From Desulfobacterales bacterium (GTDB taxonomy: Bacteria > Desulfobacterota > Desulfobacteria > Desulfobacterales > UBA11574), in assembly GCA_012974475.1 (NCBI GenBank), contig JAAXQD010000004.1, forward strand, positions 1-12,334: DNA of 12,334 bases, written 5' to 3'. The position numbers and the translations under genes are program-made. The stretch's first letter is position 1. Each line of letters opens with the position of its first letter. Below are positions 6,777-12,334 of this stretch, piece after piece. The notes beneath the pieces are model-generated. The model worked only from the letters and a program-made list of their open reading frames with translations, had not been told where the DNA came from and did not search any database.

Positions 6777-8141
6777 ATGGCCGATAAACGGTTTAAAACC
6801 GAAAAAGACCCCTCCCTTTATCATATTCCGCCACAGAGTATCGAGGCCGAGGAATCTATCTTAAGCGCTGTCTTGATCGATAATGAGGCGCTGATCGATA
6901 TCCTTGAAAAGCTATCGCCTGCAGATTTTTATAGATCTACACACCAGAAGATTTTTACCGCCGTATCCGAACTTTTTTCAAGAAATGAACCCGTAGATCT
7001 GGTAACGCTCACCAATATATTGAGGGAACGAGGCTGGCTTGAGGAAATCGGTGGGGCAACATACCTCGCGAATTTAGTCGATACTGTCCCGCTTGCTGTA
7101 AATGCTCAGCATTATGCCAAGATCGTTCATGACAAGGCCTGTTTAAGGCGTCTTATTATAAAAACAAATGCAATCGCTAAAATGTGTTTCGAGGATCACG
7201 GTGATGTTGACAATATCATCGATTTTGCTGAAAGTTCCATTTTTGAAATCTCGGACAATAAAATTAAACCGTCGTTTTTTCGAATCGCTGAAATCATCGA
7301 GGACAATATCGATTCCCTTGAAGAGCGTCAGGGTAACAAGGCACTCGTAACCGGTGTTGCCACAGGGTTCACCAAACTTGATGAATTAACTGCCGGCTTG
7401 CAGAAATCAGACCTTATTATCCTTGCCGGTCGTCCGGGTATGGGAAAAACAGCTCTTGCGCTCAATATTGCAAACCATGCGGCTGTTGAGAATAATTCTG
7501 CCGTTGCCATATTCTCTCTTGAAATGTCCAAAGAACAACTATCATTTCGAATGCTCAGCAGTGAAGCAAGAATCGATTCATCCCGTTTGAGAAGGGGCTT
7601 CATAACCCAGGATGACTGGATAAAAATTACGGATGCCGCCGGGGTTTTATCTCAAGCACCCATCTTTATTGATGATTCACCGAACATTTCAGTTATGGAA
7701 ATCAGAGCTAAAGCGCGTCGATTAAAGAGGGAACATAATGTGGGCCTCATTATAATCGATTATATTCAGCTCATGAAAGGACGTGCTTCAGCTGAACGAC
7801 GAGACCTTGAGGTCTCGGAAATTTCAAGATCTTTAAAAGCCCTTGCCAAAGAAATCAGTGTCCCTGTTTTGGCACTTTCACAGTTGAACAGAAAACTGGA
7901 AGAGCGGAGTGATAAACGGCCACAGCTTGCAGACTTAAGGGAGTCCGGAGCTCTCGAGCAGGATGCCGACGTCGTTGCTTTTATTTACAGAGACGAACTA
8001 TACAACAGGGATGAAAATAACCCCAATAAAGGCAAAGCAGAAATCATACTGGCAAAACAGAGAAACGGACCTACAGGGATGGCGACATTAACTTTCCTAA
8101 ATTCGTATACTCGATTTGAAAATTATAGCGCCAGAGAATAA
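6777..8141 (+). CDS. dnaB: Replicative DNA helicase DnaB
   Basis: DnaB is the hexameric helicase that unwinds DNA ahead of the replication fork and is loaded at oriC by DnaC/DnaI-type loaders. The 454-aa product has the usual length. The N-terminal domain opens at about residue 17 (PPQSIEAEESILSAVL). The RecA-like domain carries Walker A GRPGMGKT (218-225), the SLEMSKEQ motif (247-254), Walker B LIIIDYIQLM (324-333), SQLNRKLEERSDKRP (368-382), DLRESGALEQDAD (386-398) with the region of the arginine finger, and AKQRNGPTG (426-434). No intein or insertion is visible. The ATG at 6777 fits the family N-terminus, but no Shine-Dalgarno precedes it. Its position after rplI is the common arrangement in many bacteria, although a 492-nt repeat region separates them here, so it may have its own promoter. 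Confidence 0.97.
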   Translation: MADKRFKTEKDPSLYHIPPQSIEAEESILSAVLIDNEALIDILEKLSPADFYRSTHQKIFTAVSELFSRNEPVDLVTLTNILRERGWLEEIGGATYLANLVDTVPLAVNAQHYAKIVHDKACLRRLIIKTNAIAKMCFEDHGDVDNIIDFAESSIFEISDNKIKPSFFRIAEIIEDNIDSLEERQGNKALVTGVATGFTKLDELTAGLQKSDLIILAGRPGMGKTALALNIANHAAVENNSAVAIFSLEMSKEQLSFRMLSSEARIDSSRLRRGFITQDDWIKITDAAGVLSQAPIFIDDSPNISVMEIRAKARRLKREHNVGLIIIDYIQLMKGRASAERRDLEVSEISRSLKALAKEISVPVLALSQLNRKLEERSDKRPQLADLRESGALEQDADVVAFIYRDELYNRDENNPNKGKAEIILAKQRNGPTGMATLTFLNSYTRFENYSARE

Positions 8142-8482
8142 TTAAGAATCCAATTGTATACAACCAGAGGTGGTGGCTTGTTTTGTATCCGTTCACGAAG
8201 TAGTTGAGTTAATAAAAATCCTAAATAACAAATAACAAACAAATTACAATGACCGAAATTCAAAATTACAAACCTTATGATCTTTATGAAAGGTAAACGA
8301 ATTGAAAAAAATGTTCTCATCAATACCGGAAAGATCGAAACAGTTTAGGTCATTGGTGTTTGGAATTTGAGATTTGTTTGGAATTTGATGCTTGAGATTT
8401 GGGATTTTAAAAAAATCCGTGAATGCTTACACATTTTCATTGTACAACTACCAGAGTTAATGGTTTAAACTGATCAATTAAT
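8142..8482. repeat. 341-bp non-coding region between dnaB and hflX with a long imperfect palindrome
   Basis: No gene is seen. The left arm (about 8215-8273) contains AAAATCCTAAATAACAAATA, CAAACAAATT and CAATGACC. The right arm (about 8343-8408) contains GGTCATTGGTGTTTGGAATT, GATTTGTTTGG and GAGATTTGGGATTTT, close to the reverse complement in the same order. The spacer is about 70 nt. Repeats of this style recur in intergenic DNA of many Desulfobacterota (general familiarity, not a search). The palindrome lies between a partial copy (8163-8179) and a full copy (8450-8481) of the leader element. Confidence 0.65.
8450..8481 (+). promoter_or_regulatory. hflX leader element shared with dnaB
   Basis: This 32-nt segment ends one base before the hflX ATG and matches the dnaB leader (6734-6765) at 25 of 32 positions without a gap. 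ACCAGA, TGGTTTAA and AATTAA are exact. ACCA and TGGT can pair in both. No Shine-Dalgarno is visible before hflX. Confidence 0.4.
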
Positions 8483-10132
8483 ATGAAAAAGCTTTTTGGG
8501 AATACCAGCGGGCTGAAGGCCAGTCAGATCCGCAGGCTTGAAAATCTTTACCGTCGCCGCCTTCCACCCCAATTCCTCATTACATTTGAACTTGCTCGCG
8601 ATATCAGCAGGCTCTCCCGTGATATGCGCCGCCAGATCGGCCTGCTGATTAACCGTCAGGGAAAGATCGCCTACGTTATTGTGGGAGATCATCAGAAAAT
8701 CGTGATTCCGGACACCAGCGAATATCGTACAGCTCCTGGCCGCCTAAAAGGATTAAGATGCATACATACCCACCTTAACAATGAACCATTAACAAAAGAC
8801 GATCTCACCGACCTTGCCCTTTTGAGGCTCGACATTATGGCCGCAATAACGACAACTAAGACCGGCAATCTTCATAAGGTTCATATGGGATATATCTTGC
8901 CGACAAGTTCATATGGAAGACCGTTCCAGCTTCTAAAGCCTTTAAATCCCAATGAACTCGATATCGGATGTCTCGATTTAATCCACTCACTTGAGGCGGA
9001 ACTGGCCCATTTAACGTCTTTGCATGAAGCAGATACGAAAAAAGAACGGGCACTCCTCGTTAGTGTTACCACCTCCTCCAGAAAAACGGCGATGGATTCC
9101 TTGGAAGAGCTGAAAGAACTGGCTTTATCCAGTGATATCGAAATCGTCGGGAAAATGCTTCAACAACGACGCACAATAAATTCGAAATTCCTTTTGGGTC
9201 CTGGCAAGCTCCAGGATTTGATCCTTACGGCACTTCAGAAAGGGGTAACGTTAATCATCTTCGATCAGGAACTAAACCCTTCACAAATAGGATCGATTAC
9301 GGATCAGATCGATCTAAAGGTCATCGATCGGACCCAGTTGATACTCGACATTTTTGCCCAACGCGCCCAAACAAAGGAGGGAAAGCTCCAGGTCGAGCTT
9401 GCACAACTTAAATATCTACTTCCACGTCTCGTCACCAAAAATACGGCCATGTCGCGTCTAACCGGCGGTATCGGGGGCCGCGGACCGGGGGAAACCAAAC
9501 TGGAGATCAATCGAAGGCGTGTTCGTGATCGAATCAGACGGGTGGAGAATGAACTATTGCTGGTACGGAAACAGCGGAAGCAGCAGAAATCTAAGCGTAG
9601 AAAAAGGGGCCTTACGGTTATCTCCATTATCGGCTATACGAATGCCGGGAAATCCACCCTGCTCAACACACTTACAAAGAGTCGTGTGCGGGCAGAGAGT
9701 CGGCTCTTTGCAACTCTGGATCCTTCGAGCAGACGTCTTAAGTTTCCGAAAGATATTGAAGTGATAATCACGGATACGGTGGGGTTTATAAAAAACCTTC
9801 CCGGAGACCTTATGGTTGCCTTTCGCGCAACCCTTGAAGAACTCGAAAGCGCCGATCTGCTTCTACATGTGATAGACATCAGCAACCCTCGTTTTAAAGA
9901 CCAAATCAAATCTGTTGAAAAAATAATTTCCGATCTTAATTTAGATGCTATTCCCTTAATTCGTGTTCTGAACAAAAAGGACCTCATCGATAAAGCCACC
10001 GCTGAATCCCTGAGAAAGAGCCTTGGCGGAACAGCAATCTCTGCCAAAGACAAATCGACCCTAATGCCGCTCATCAAAAAGATGAAAACTACGACAGATC
10101 ATTTGAGAGATCGCACGGCAGAACCGAATTGA
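8483..10132 (+). CDS. hflX: GTPase HflX, long form
   Basis: HflX is a ribosome-associated GTPase that binds the 50S subunit near the peptidyl-transferase centre and splits or rescues stalled ribosomes, notably under heat stress. The 549-aa product has three parts. Residues 1-185 are an extra N-terminal domain absent from the roughly 430-aa E. coli type. Residues 190-375 are the HflX-specific domain with GGIGGRGPGETKLE (328-341) and a basic helical stretch (about 343-376). The rest is the GTPase domain: G1 GYTNAGKST (384-392), G2 around T411 in FATLDPSSR, G3 DTVGF (431-435), G4 NKKD (497-500) and a likely G5 at AISAKD (518-523). The N-terminal domain holds IHTHLNNEPLTKDDL (94-108), reminiscent of a JAB/MPN metal site. 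The ATG at 8483 has no Shine-Dalgarno but starts a protein of the length expected for the long form. The gene is probably transcribed alone, given repeat-filled gaps on both sides. Confidence 0.95.
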   Translation: MKKLFGNTSGLKASQIRRLENLYRRRLPPQFLITFELARDISRLSRDMRRQIGLLINRQGKIAYVIVGDHQKIVIPDTSEYRTAPGRLKGLRCIHTHLNNEPLTKDDLTDLALLRLDIMAAITTTKTGNLHKVHMGYILPTSSYGRPFQLLKPLNPNELDIGCLDLIHSLEAELAHLTSLHEADTKKERALLVSVTTSSRKTAMDSLEELKELALSSDIEIVGKMLQQRRTINSKFLLGPGKLQDLILTALQKGVTLIIFDQELNPSQIGSITDQIDLKVIDRTQLILDIFAQRAQTKEGKLQVELAQLKYLLPRLVTKNTAMSRLTGGIGGRGPGETKLEINRRRVRDRIRRVENELLLVRKQRKQQKSKRRKRGLTVISIIGYTNAGKSTLLNTLTKSRVRAESRLFATLDPSSRRLKFPKDIEVIITDTVGFIKNLPGDLMVAFRATLEELESADLLLHVIDISNPRFKDQIKSVEKIISDLNLDAIPLIRVLNKKDLIDKATAESLRKSLGGTAISAKDKSTLMPLIKKMKTTTDHLRDRTAEPN

Positions 10133-10337
10133 ACATGACAACTTTTTACGAATTGATGCTCCCTGCAGCACCGCAAAGGCGGAATTTGCGCCCCGGTTAA
10201 ACAAAAAAACAGATGTGTCTCACAGGGCAAACTTCGCTGCAACAAGCTGCAGGGAATGGCTTGTCCTGTTGAATCCCCGAAATTCAACCGTTCGAGCTGT
10301 TGCAGTTCAATATTCTTCCAACGCAAATAATTTGTGG
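10133..10337. repeat. Structured non-coding region between hflX and suhB
   Basis: Several inverted repeats are stacked here: TCCCTGCAGC (10160-10169) with GCTGCAGGGA (10246-10255), a hairpin CGCAAA (10172-10177) with TTTGCG (10185-10190), CTGCAACAAGCT (10237-10248) with AGCTGTTGCAG (10295-10305), and GTTGAAT (10268-10274) with ATTCAAC (10282-10288) nested within. No T tract follows, so none is a classic terminator. The 12-mer CAAGCTGCAGGG is shared with the gap before rplI. It is upstream of the suhB promoter, so it would belong to the hflX 3' end. Confidence 0.5.
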
Positions 10338-10365
10338 TTGACATTGAGAAAAAAATAACTATAAA
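10338..10365 (+). promoter_or_regulatory. Sigma-70-type promoter of suhB
   Basis: TTGACA at 10338-10343 matches the -35 consensus exactly. TATAAA at 10360-10365 is a good -10, with a 16-nt spacer. The predicted transcription start (about 10371-10373) is only 5-8 nt before the suhB ATG, so the message would be nearly leaderless. Confidence 0.6.
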
Positions 10366-10377
10366 TGTGTATTCCTT

Positions 10378-11166
10378 ATGGAACTGGAACTTATAAAAAG
10401 AGTCGGTATCGCAGCTGCTTATAAAGCCGGAAAGGTCCTTCGATCTCACTACGGCAGAATATCCAGAATCGATAAAAAAGGGGGCATTGATCTTGTAACA
10501 GAGGCCGATATCGAATCTGAGAAAGTTATCATTGACACCCTTCAAAAAGCATTCCCCAATCATACGATTCTGGCTGAAGAAAGCGGCTTGAACAGCGGTG
10601 AATCCGGCCATAAGTGGATTATCGACCCTTTGGACGGCACGACGAACTTTTCACATCAGCTCGGTATTTTCTCGGTTTCCATCGCCTTTGCTTTAAACGA
10701 TCAGACAGTTTTCGGCGTTGTTCTGAACCCGGAAACCCGAGAACTTTTTACCGCAGTCAAAGGAAAAGGGGCATTCTTAAATAGTCGTCCCATTAGGGTC
10801 TCGAATTCTCCGTCAGTTTCTGAAAGTTTACTGGTCACCGGTTTCCCTTATAACTTGAAAGACATCTTTGAGCCCCTGCAGACGCGTTTTTCGAACTGCC
10901 TGAAAGCCTCCCAGGGAGTGCGAAGGCTCGGTTCGGCGGCGATTGACCTTTGCTTTTTGGCCTGCGGACGGTTTGATGGATTCTGGGAGCAGAACTTAAA
11001 GCCATGGGATACGGCAGCAGCAGAGCTGATAGCCAGAGAAGCAGGAGCGGTTGTAACGGATTTTTCAAACAAACCATACACTATTGATAAAAAGGAGATT
11101 CTGGCAACCAACGGCAAAATCCATAAAGAAATGCTTTTATTGCTGGAAATAAAGGATACCGTATGA
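10378..11166 (+). CDS. suhB: Inositol-1-monophosphatase family protein (SuhB-like)
   Basis: This belongs to the Mg2+-dependent, Li+-sensitive phosphatase family that dephosphorylates inositol monophosphates; in E. coli the SuhB member also acts with Nus factors on rRNA transcription. The 262-aa product is of normal length. Metal and catalytic motifs are intact: E67-E68 in LAEESG, WIIDPLDGTTNF (80-91, with D83 and D86), and KPWDTAAAELIAREAGA (208-224, with D211). GVRRLGSAAIDL (180-191) is also typical. Substrate cannot be read from sequence: related members act on fructose-1,6-bisphosphate, PAP or histidinol phosphate, so the symbol is tentative. The ATG at 10378 fits the family N-terminus (helix ending KAGKVLRSHYG) but has no Shine-Dalgarno and lies just after the promoter. 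The stop overlaps the start of the next small gene (ATGA). Confidence 0.9.
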   Translation: MELELIKRVGIAAAYKAGKVLRSHYGRISRIDKKGGIDLVTEADIESEKVIIDTLQKAFPNHTILAEESGLNSGESGHKWIIDPLDGTTNFSHQLGIFSVSIAFALNDQTVFGVVLNPETRELFTAVKGKGAFLNSRPIRVSNSPSVSESLLVTGFPYNLKDIFEPLQTRFSNCLKASQGVRRLGSAAIDLCFLACGRFDGFWEQNLKPWDTAAAELIAREAGAVVTDFSNKPYTIDKKEILATNGKIHKEMLLLLEIKDTV

Positions 11167-11360
11167 AAAAGGAGTCTATGAATCAGCTTTCTCTTGATGA
11201 CCATCTTGGATGTCTGGGCAATTTTAATAACCAGGATCCGATCTGTAGAAAGCTTTGTGCCTTAAGCCTGCGTTGCGCTATAGATAACGAGAAAAATATT
11301 CGAATGGAGTTTTTGGAAGATCTTATATCTTATAACGATATGTTTATCAAATTTCAGTAA
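11163..11360 (+). CDS. Small four-cysteine protein of unknown function, 65 aa
   Basis: I do not recognise a named family. The protein is soluble-looking, without signal peptide or membrane span. It has four Cys at 17, 28, 32 and 38 (pattern C-x10-C-x3-C-x5-C) in the stretch LGCLGNFNNQDPICRKLCAL and on to RCA, which could bind a zinc ion or an iron-sulfur cluster. The rest is polar with an acidic helix-like C-terminus (MEFLEDLISYND). The ATG at 11163 overlaps the suhB stop as ATGA, and AAGGA (11152-11156) sits 6 nt upstream, strong signs that it is translated and coupled to suhB. A second in-frame ATG at 11178 has AAGGAG only 3 nt before it. A real gene is likely; function unknown. Confidence 0.72.
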   Translation: MKKESMNQLSLDDHLGCLGNFNNQDPICRKLCALSLRCAIDNEKNIRMEFLEDLISYNDMFIKFQ

Positions 11361-11418
11361 CCATAATAATGACACGAAAATTCAGACGTTAATGATTCCC
11401 CTAATTCTCTTTGTCAAT

Positions 11419-11436
11419 CTGGAAAGATTTTTCCAG
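11419..11436. terminator. Hairpin between convergent gene groups
   Basis: CTGGAAA (11419-11425) pairs with TTTCCAG (11430-11436) around GATT, and flanking AAT/GATT bases extend the stem with one bulge. It lies between the plus-strand suhB unit and the minus-strand yraN-rsmI unit, where a bidirectional terminator is expected. No strong T tract follows on either strand, so efficiency is doubtful. Confidence 0.4.
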
Positions 11437-11439
11437 GAT

Positions 11440-11964
11440 TTAATAACCTAACACAACTAATTTTAAGAACATCAGGCAAGGCCTTGAAAACACGGGCTTT
11501 GCCTTTTTTTTTGCGGGGAACCCAACAAAAATAAAGGAATCGGTTGGCAGTCCTGCTGCGCTGAGGGCGGTTACGGCGGCAGATACGCCGGGAACGGGTA
11601 TGACCTTTATATTGTTTGCAATGGCCTCTTTTACAAGCCGGTAGCCGGGGTCAGACACCGATGGTGTCCCAGCATTAGATACCAGAGCAACAGATGATCC
11701 TGTTTTAAGCCGATGAATCAGCTCCGGTGTGCGCTTTACCTCATTATGCTCATGATAGGATATCAGATTACCTTTGATATTGTGATGCGCCAGAAGTCTG
11801 CCCGTGTGTCTGGTATTTTCTGCGGCCACAAGATCAACCCGGCCAAGTATCTTGAGGGCTCTTATGGTGATATCGTCCCTGTTTCCAATGGGAGTGGCAA
11901 CAACATAAAGATTACACGTTTCATCGATATGTTCCGGATCATCCGTAGGCGAGCTCAAAGGCAT
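11440..11964 (-). pseudogene. rsmI: 16S rRNA (cytidine-2'-O)-methyltransferase RsmI, truncated and probably frameshifted
   Basis: Intact RsmI (about 280 aa, tetrapyrrole-methylase fold) uses S-adenosylmethionine to 2'-O-methylate C1402 of 16S rRNA. Residues 17-150 are clearly RsmI: YVVATPIGN (20-28), AENTRHTGRLLAHH (48-61), SNAGTPSVSDPGYRLV (96-111), IPVPGVSA (122-129) and TDSFIFVGFP (141-150). At the run of nine A (minus strand; T at 11504-11512) the reading turns into unrelated sequence and stops at residue 174. With one more A the frame would read AKKKGKARVFKALPDVL, which suits the family better at first, but it also stops, near 11414, about 100 residues short. So there appear to be two defects: a frame loss at a homopolymer and a missing C-terminal region. 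A sequencing error could explain the first, not the second. The start overlaps the yraN end by 26 nt; yraN and rsmI are often neighbours. Confidence 0.8.
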
Positions 11965-12310
11965 TTTTTATTATCTCTACTTTTGGTTTATCTTCTGCTG
12001 AACTGATGGACACAACGTCAAACCTTGCTTTAACATTACTTTGTTTTTTGGCTTTGAGATAGTAGAGGGCCACCATCGAGATTTTTCGCTGCTTTTTGGG
12101 GGTTAAGGCCCATTTAGGATTTCCGAAAAGATCGGATCTTCTGGCTTTGACCTCGACAAAGACCAGAGTGCCCTTGTCTTTTGCAATAATGTCAATTTCG
12201 CCCAGCTCATTACGGTAATTCTGCTCCAGAATTTTGTATCCGTTTTTTTTAAGGTGTCTGACGGCTATGAATTCGCTTTCTTTGCCGAATTGCTGTCGCT
12301 TATTTTGCAT
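11939..12310 (-). CDS. yraN: YraN family (UPF0102) endonuclease-like protein
   Basis: A 123-aa protein of the UPF0102/YraN family, whose fold resembles Holliday-junction resolvases and restriction endonucleases; the cellular role is poorly known. Family marks are clear: GKESEFIAVRHLKKNGYKIL (9-28), NYRNELGEIDIIAKD (31-45), LVFVEVKARRSD (49-60) and KARFDVVSI near residues 93-101. E38, D40, E53 and K55 would form the PD-(D/E)-x-K type metal site. The ATG at 12310 fits the family N-terminus; no convincing Shine-Dalgarno is seen in the 24 bases left in the window. It is transcribed leftwards and overlaps the following rsmI by 26 nt, so they form one operon that converges on suhB. Confidence 0.92.
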   Translation of the reverse strand: MQNKRQQFGKESEFIAVRHLKKNGYKILEQNYRNELGEIDIIAKDKGTLVFVEVKARRSDLFGNPKWALTPKKQRKISMVALYYLKAKKQSNVKARFDVVSISSAEDKPKVEIIKNAFELAYG

Positions 12311-12334
12311 TTATTATAAGAGATTTATGTTTTT

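Noticed and set aside
10099..10611. 170-codon open frame on the minus strand across the hflX-suhB gap
   Set aside because: It runs antisense to the ends of two clear genes and through palindromic repeats; the translation shows no family features.
11163..11964. Interpretation of the suhB-linked small gene and broken rsmI as a toxin-antitoxin or defence module
   Set aside because: They are on opposite strands, no toxin, antitoxin or defence motif is seen, and the rsmI part is a recognisable housekeeping gene.

Overview
The window reads as a chromosomal housekeeping segment from a Gram-negative bacterium, most likely a member of the Desulfobacterota (old Deltaproteobacteria, Desulfobacterales-like). 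The reasons are the gene order rpsF - rpsR - DUF2232 membrane protein - rplI - dnaB, the long form of HflX, a lipobox-bearing TPR lipoprotein, and many intergenic inverted repeats of the kind common in genomes of that group. The lineage is an inference from gene order and protein style, not from a search. Base composition is AT-leaning and looks even across the genes, so I see no sign of a recently acquired island.

Layout. (1) 7-2283: a large TPR lipoprotein. (2) 2411-3559: an unrecognised membrane-anchored coiled-coil protein with a TTG start. (3) 3560-3894: a non-coding stretch with an imperfect inverted repeat, then a promoter and leader for the ribosomal operon. (4) 3895-6284: rpsF, rpsR, a DUF2232 (YybS-like) polytopic membrane protein and rplI. 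(5) 6285-6776: a repeat-rich, MITE-like stretch. (6) 6777-8141: dnaB. (7) 8142-8482: a second repeat-filled gap. (8) 8483-10132: hflX. (9) 10133-10377: a folded repeat and a strong promoter. (10) 10378-11360: an inositol-monophosphatase-family gene (suhB-like) overlapping a tiny Cys-rich gene. (11) On the minus strand, converging on the rest, yraN (11939-12310) and a broken rsmI (11440-11964).

How the genes relate. Most products serve translation or replication: S6, S18 and L9 are ribosomal proteins, HflX rescues or splits stalled ribosomes, RsmI methylates 16S rRNA, SuhB-type proteins in enterobacteria act in rRNA transcription, and DnaB is the replicative helicase. The TPR lipoprotein and the coiled-coil membrane protein are envelope proteins that sit beside this block without an obvious functional tie.

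I found no convincing new multi-gene system. The points most worth a second look are the RsmI gene, which loses its frame at a run of nine A and also lacks its C-terminal part; a 32-nt leader element shared by dnaB and hflX, with a third partial copy between them; the family of inverted repeats in the gaps; the four-Cys small protein behind suhB; the metalloprotease-like HTH motif in the N-terminal domain of HflX; and the uncharacterised C-terminal domain of the 382-residue membrane protein.
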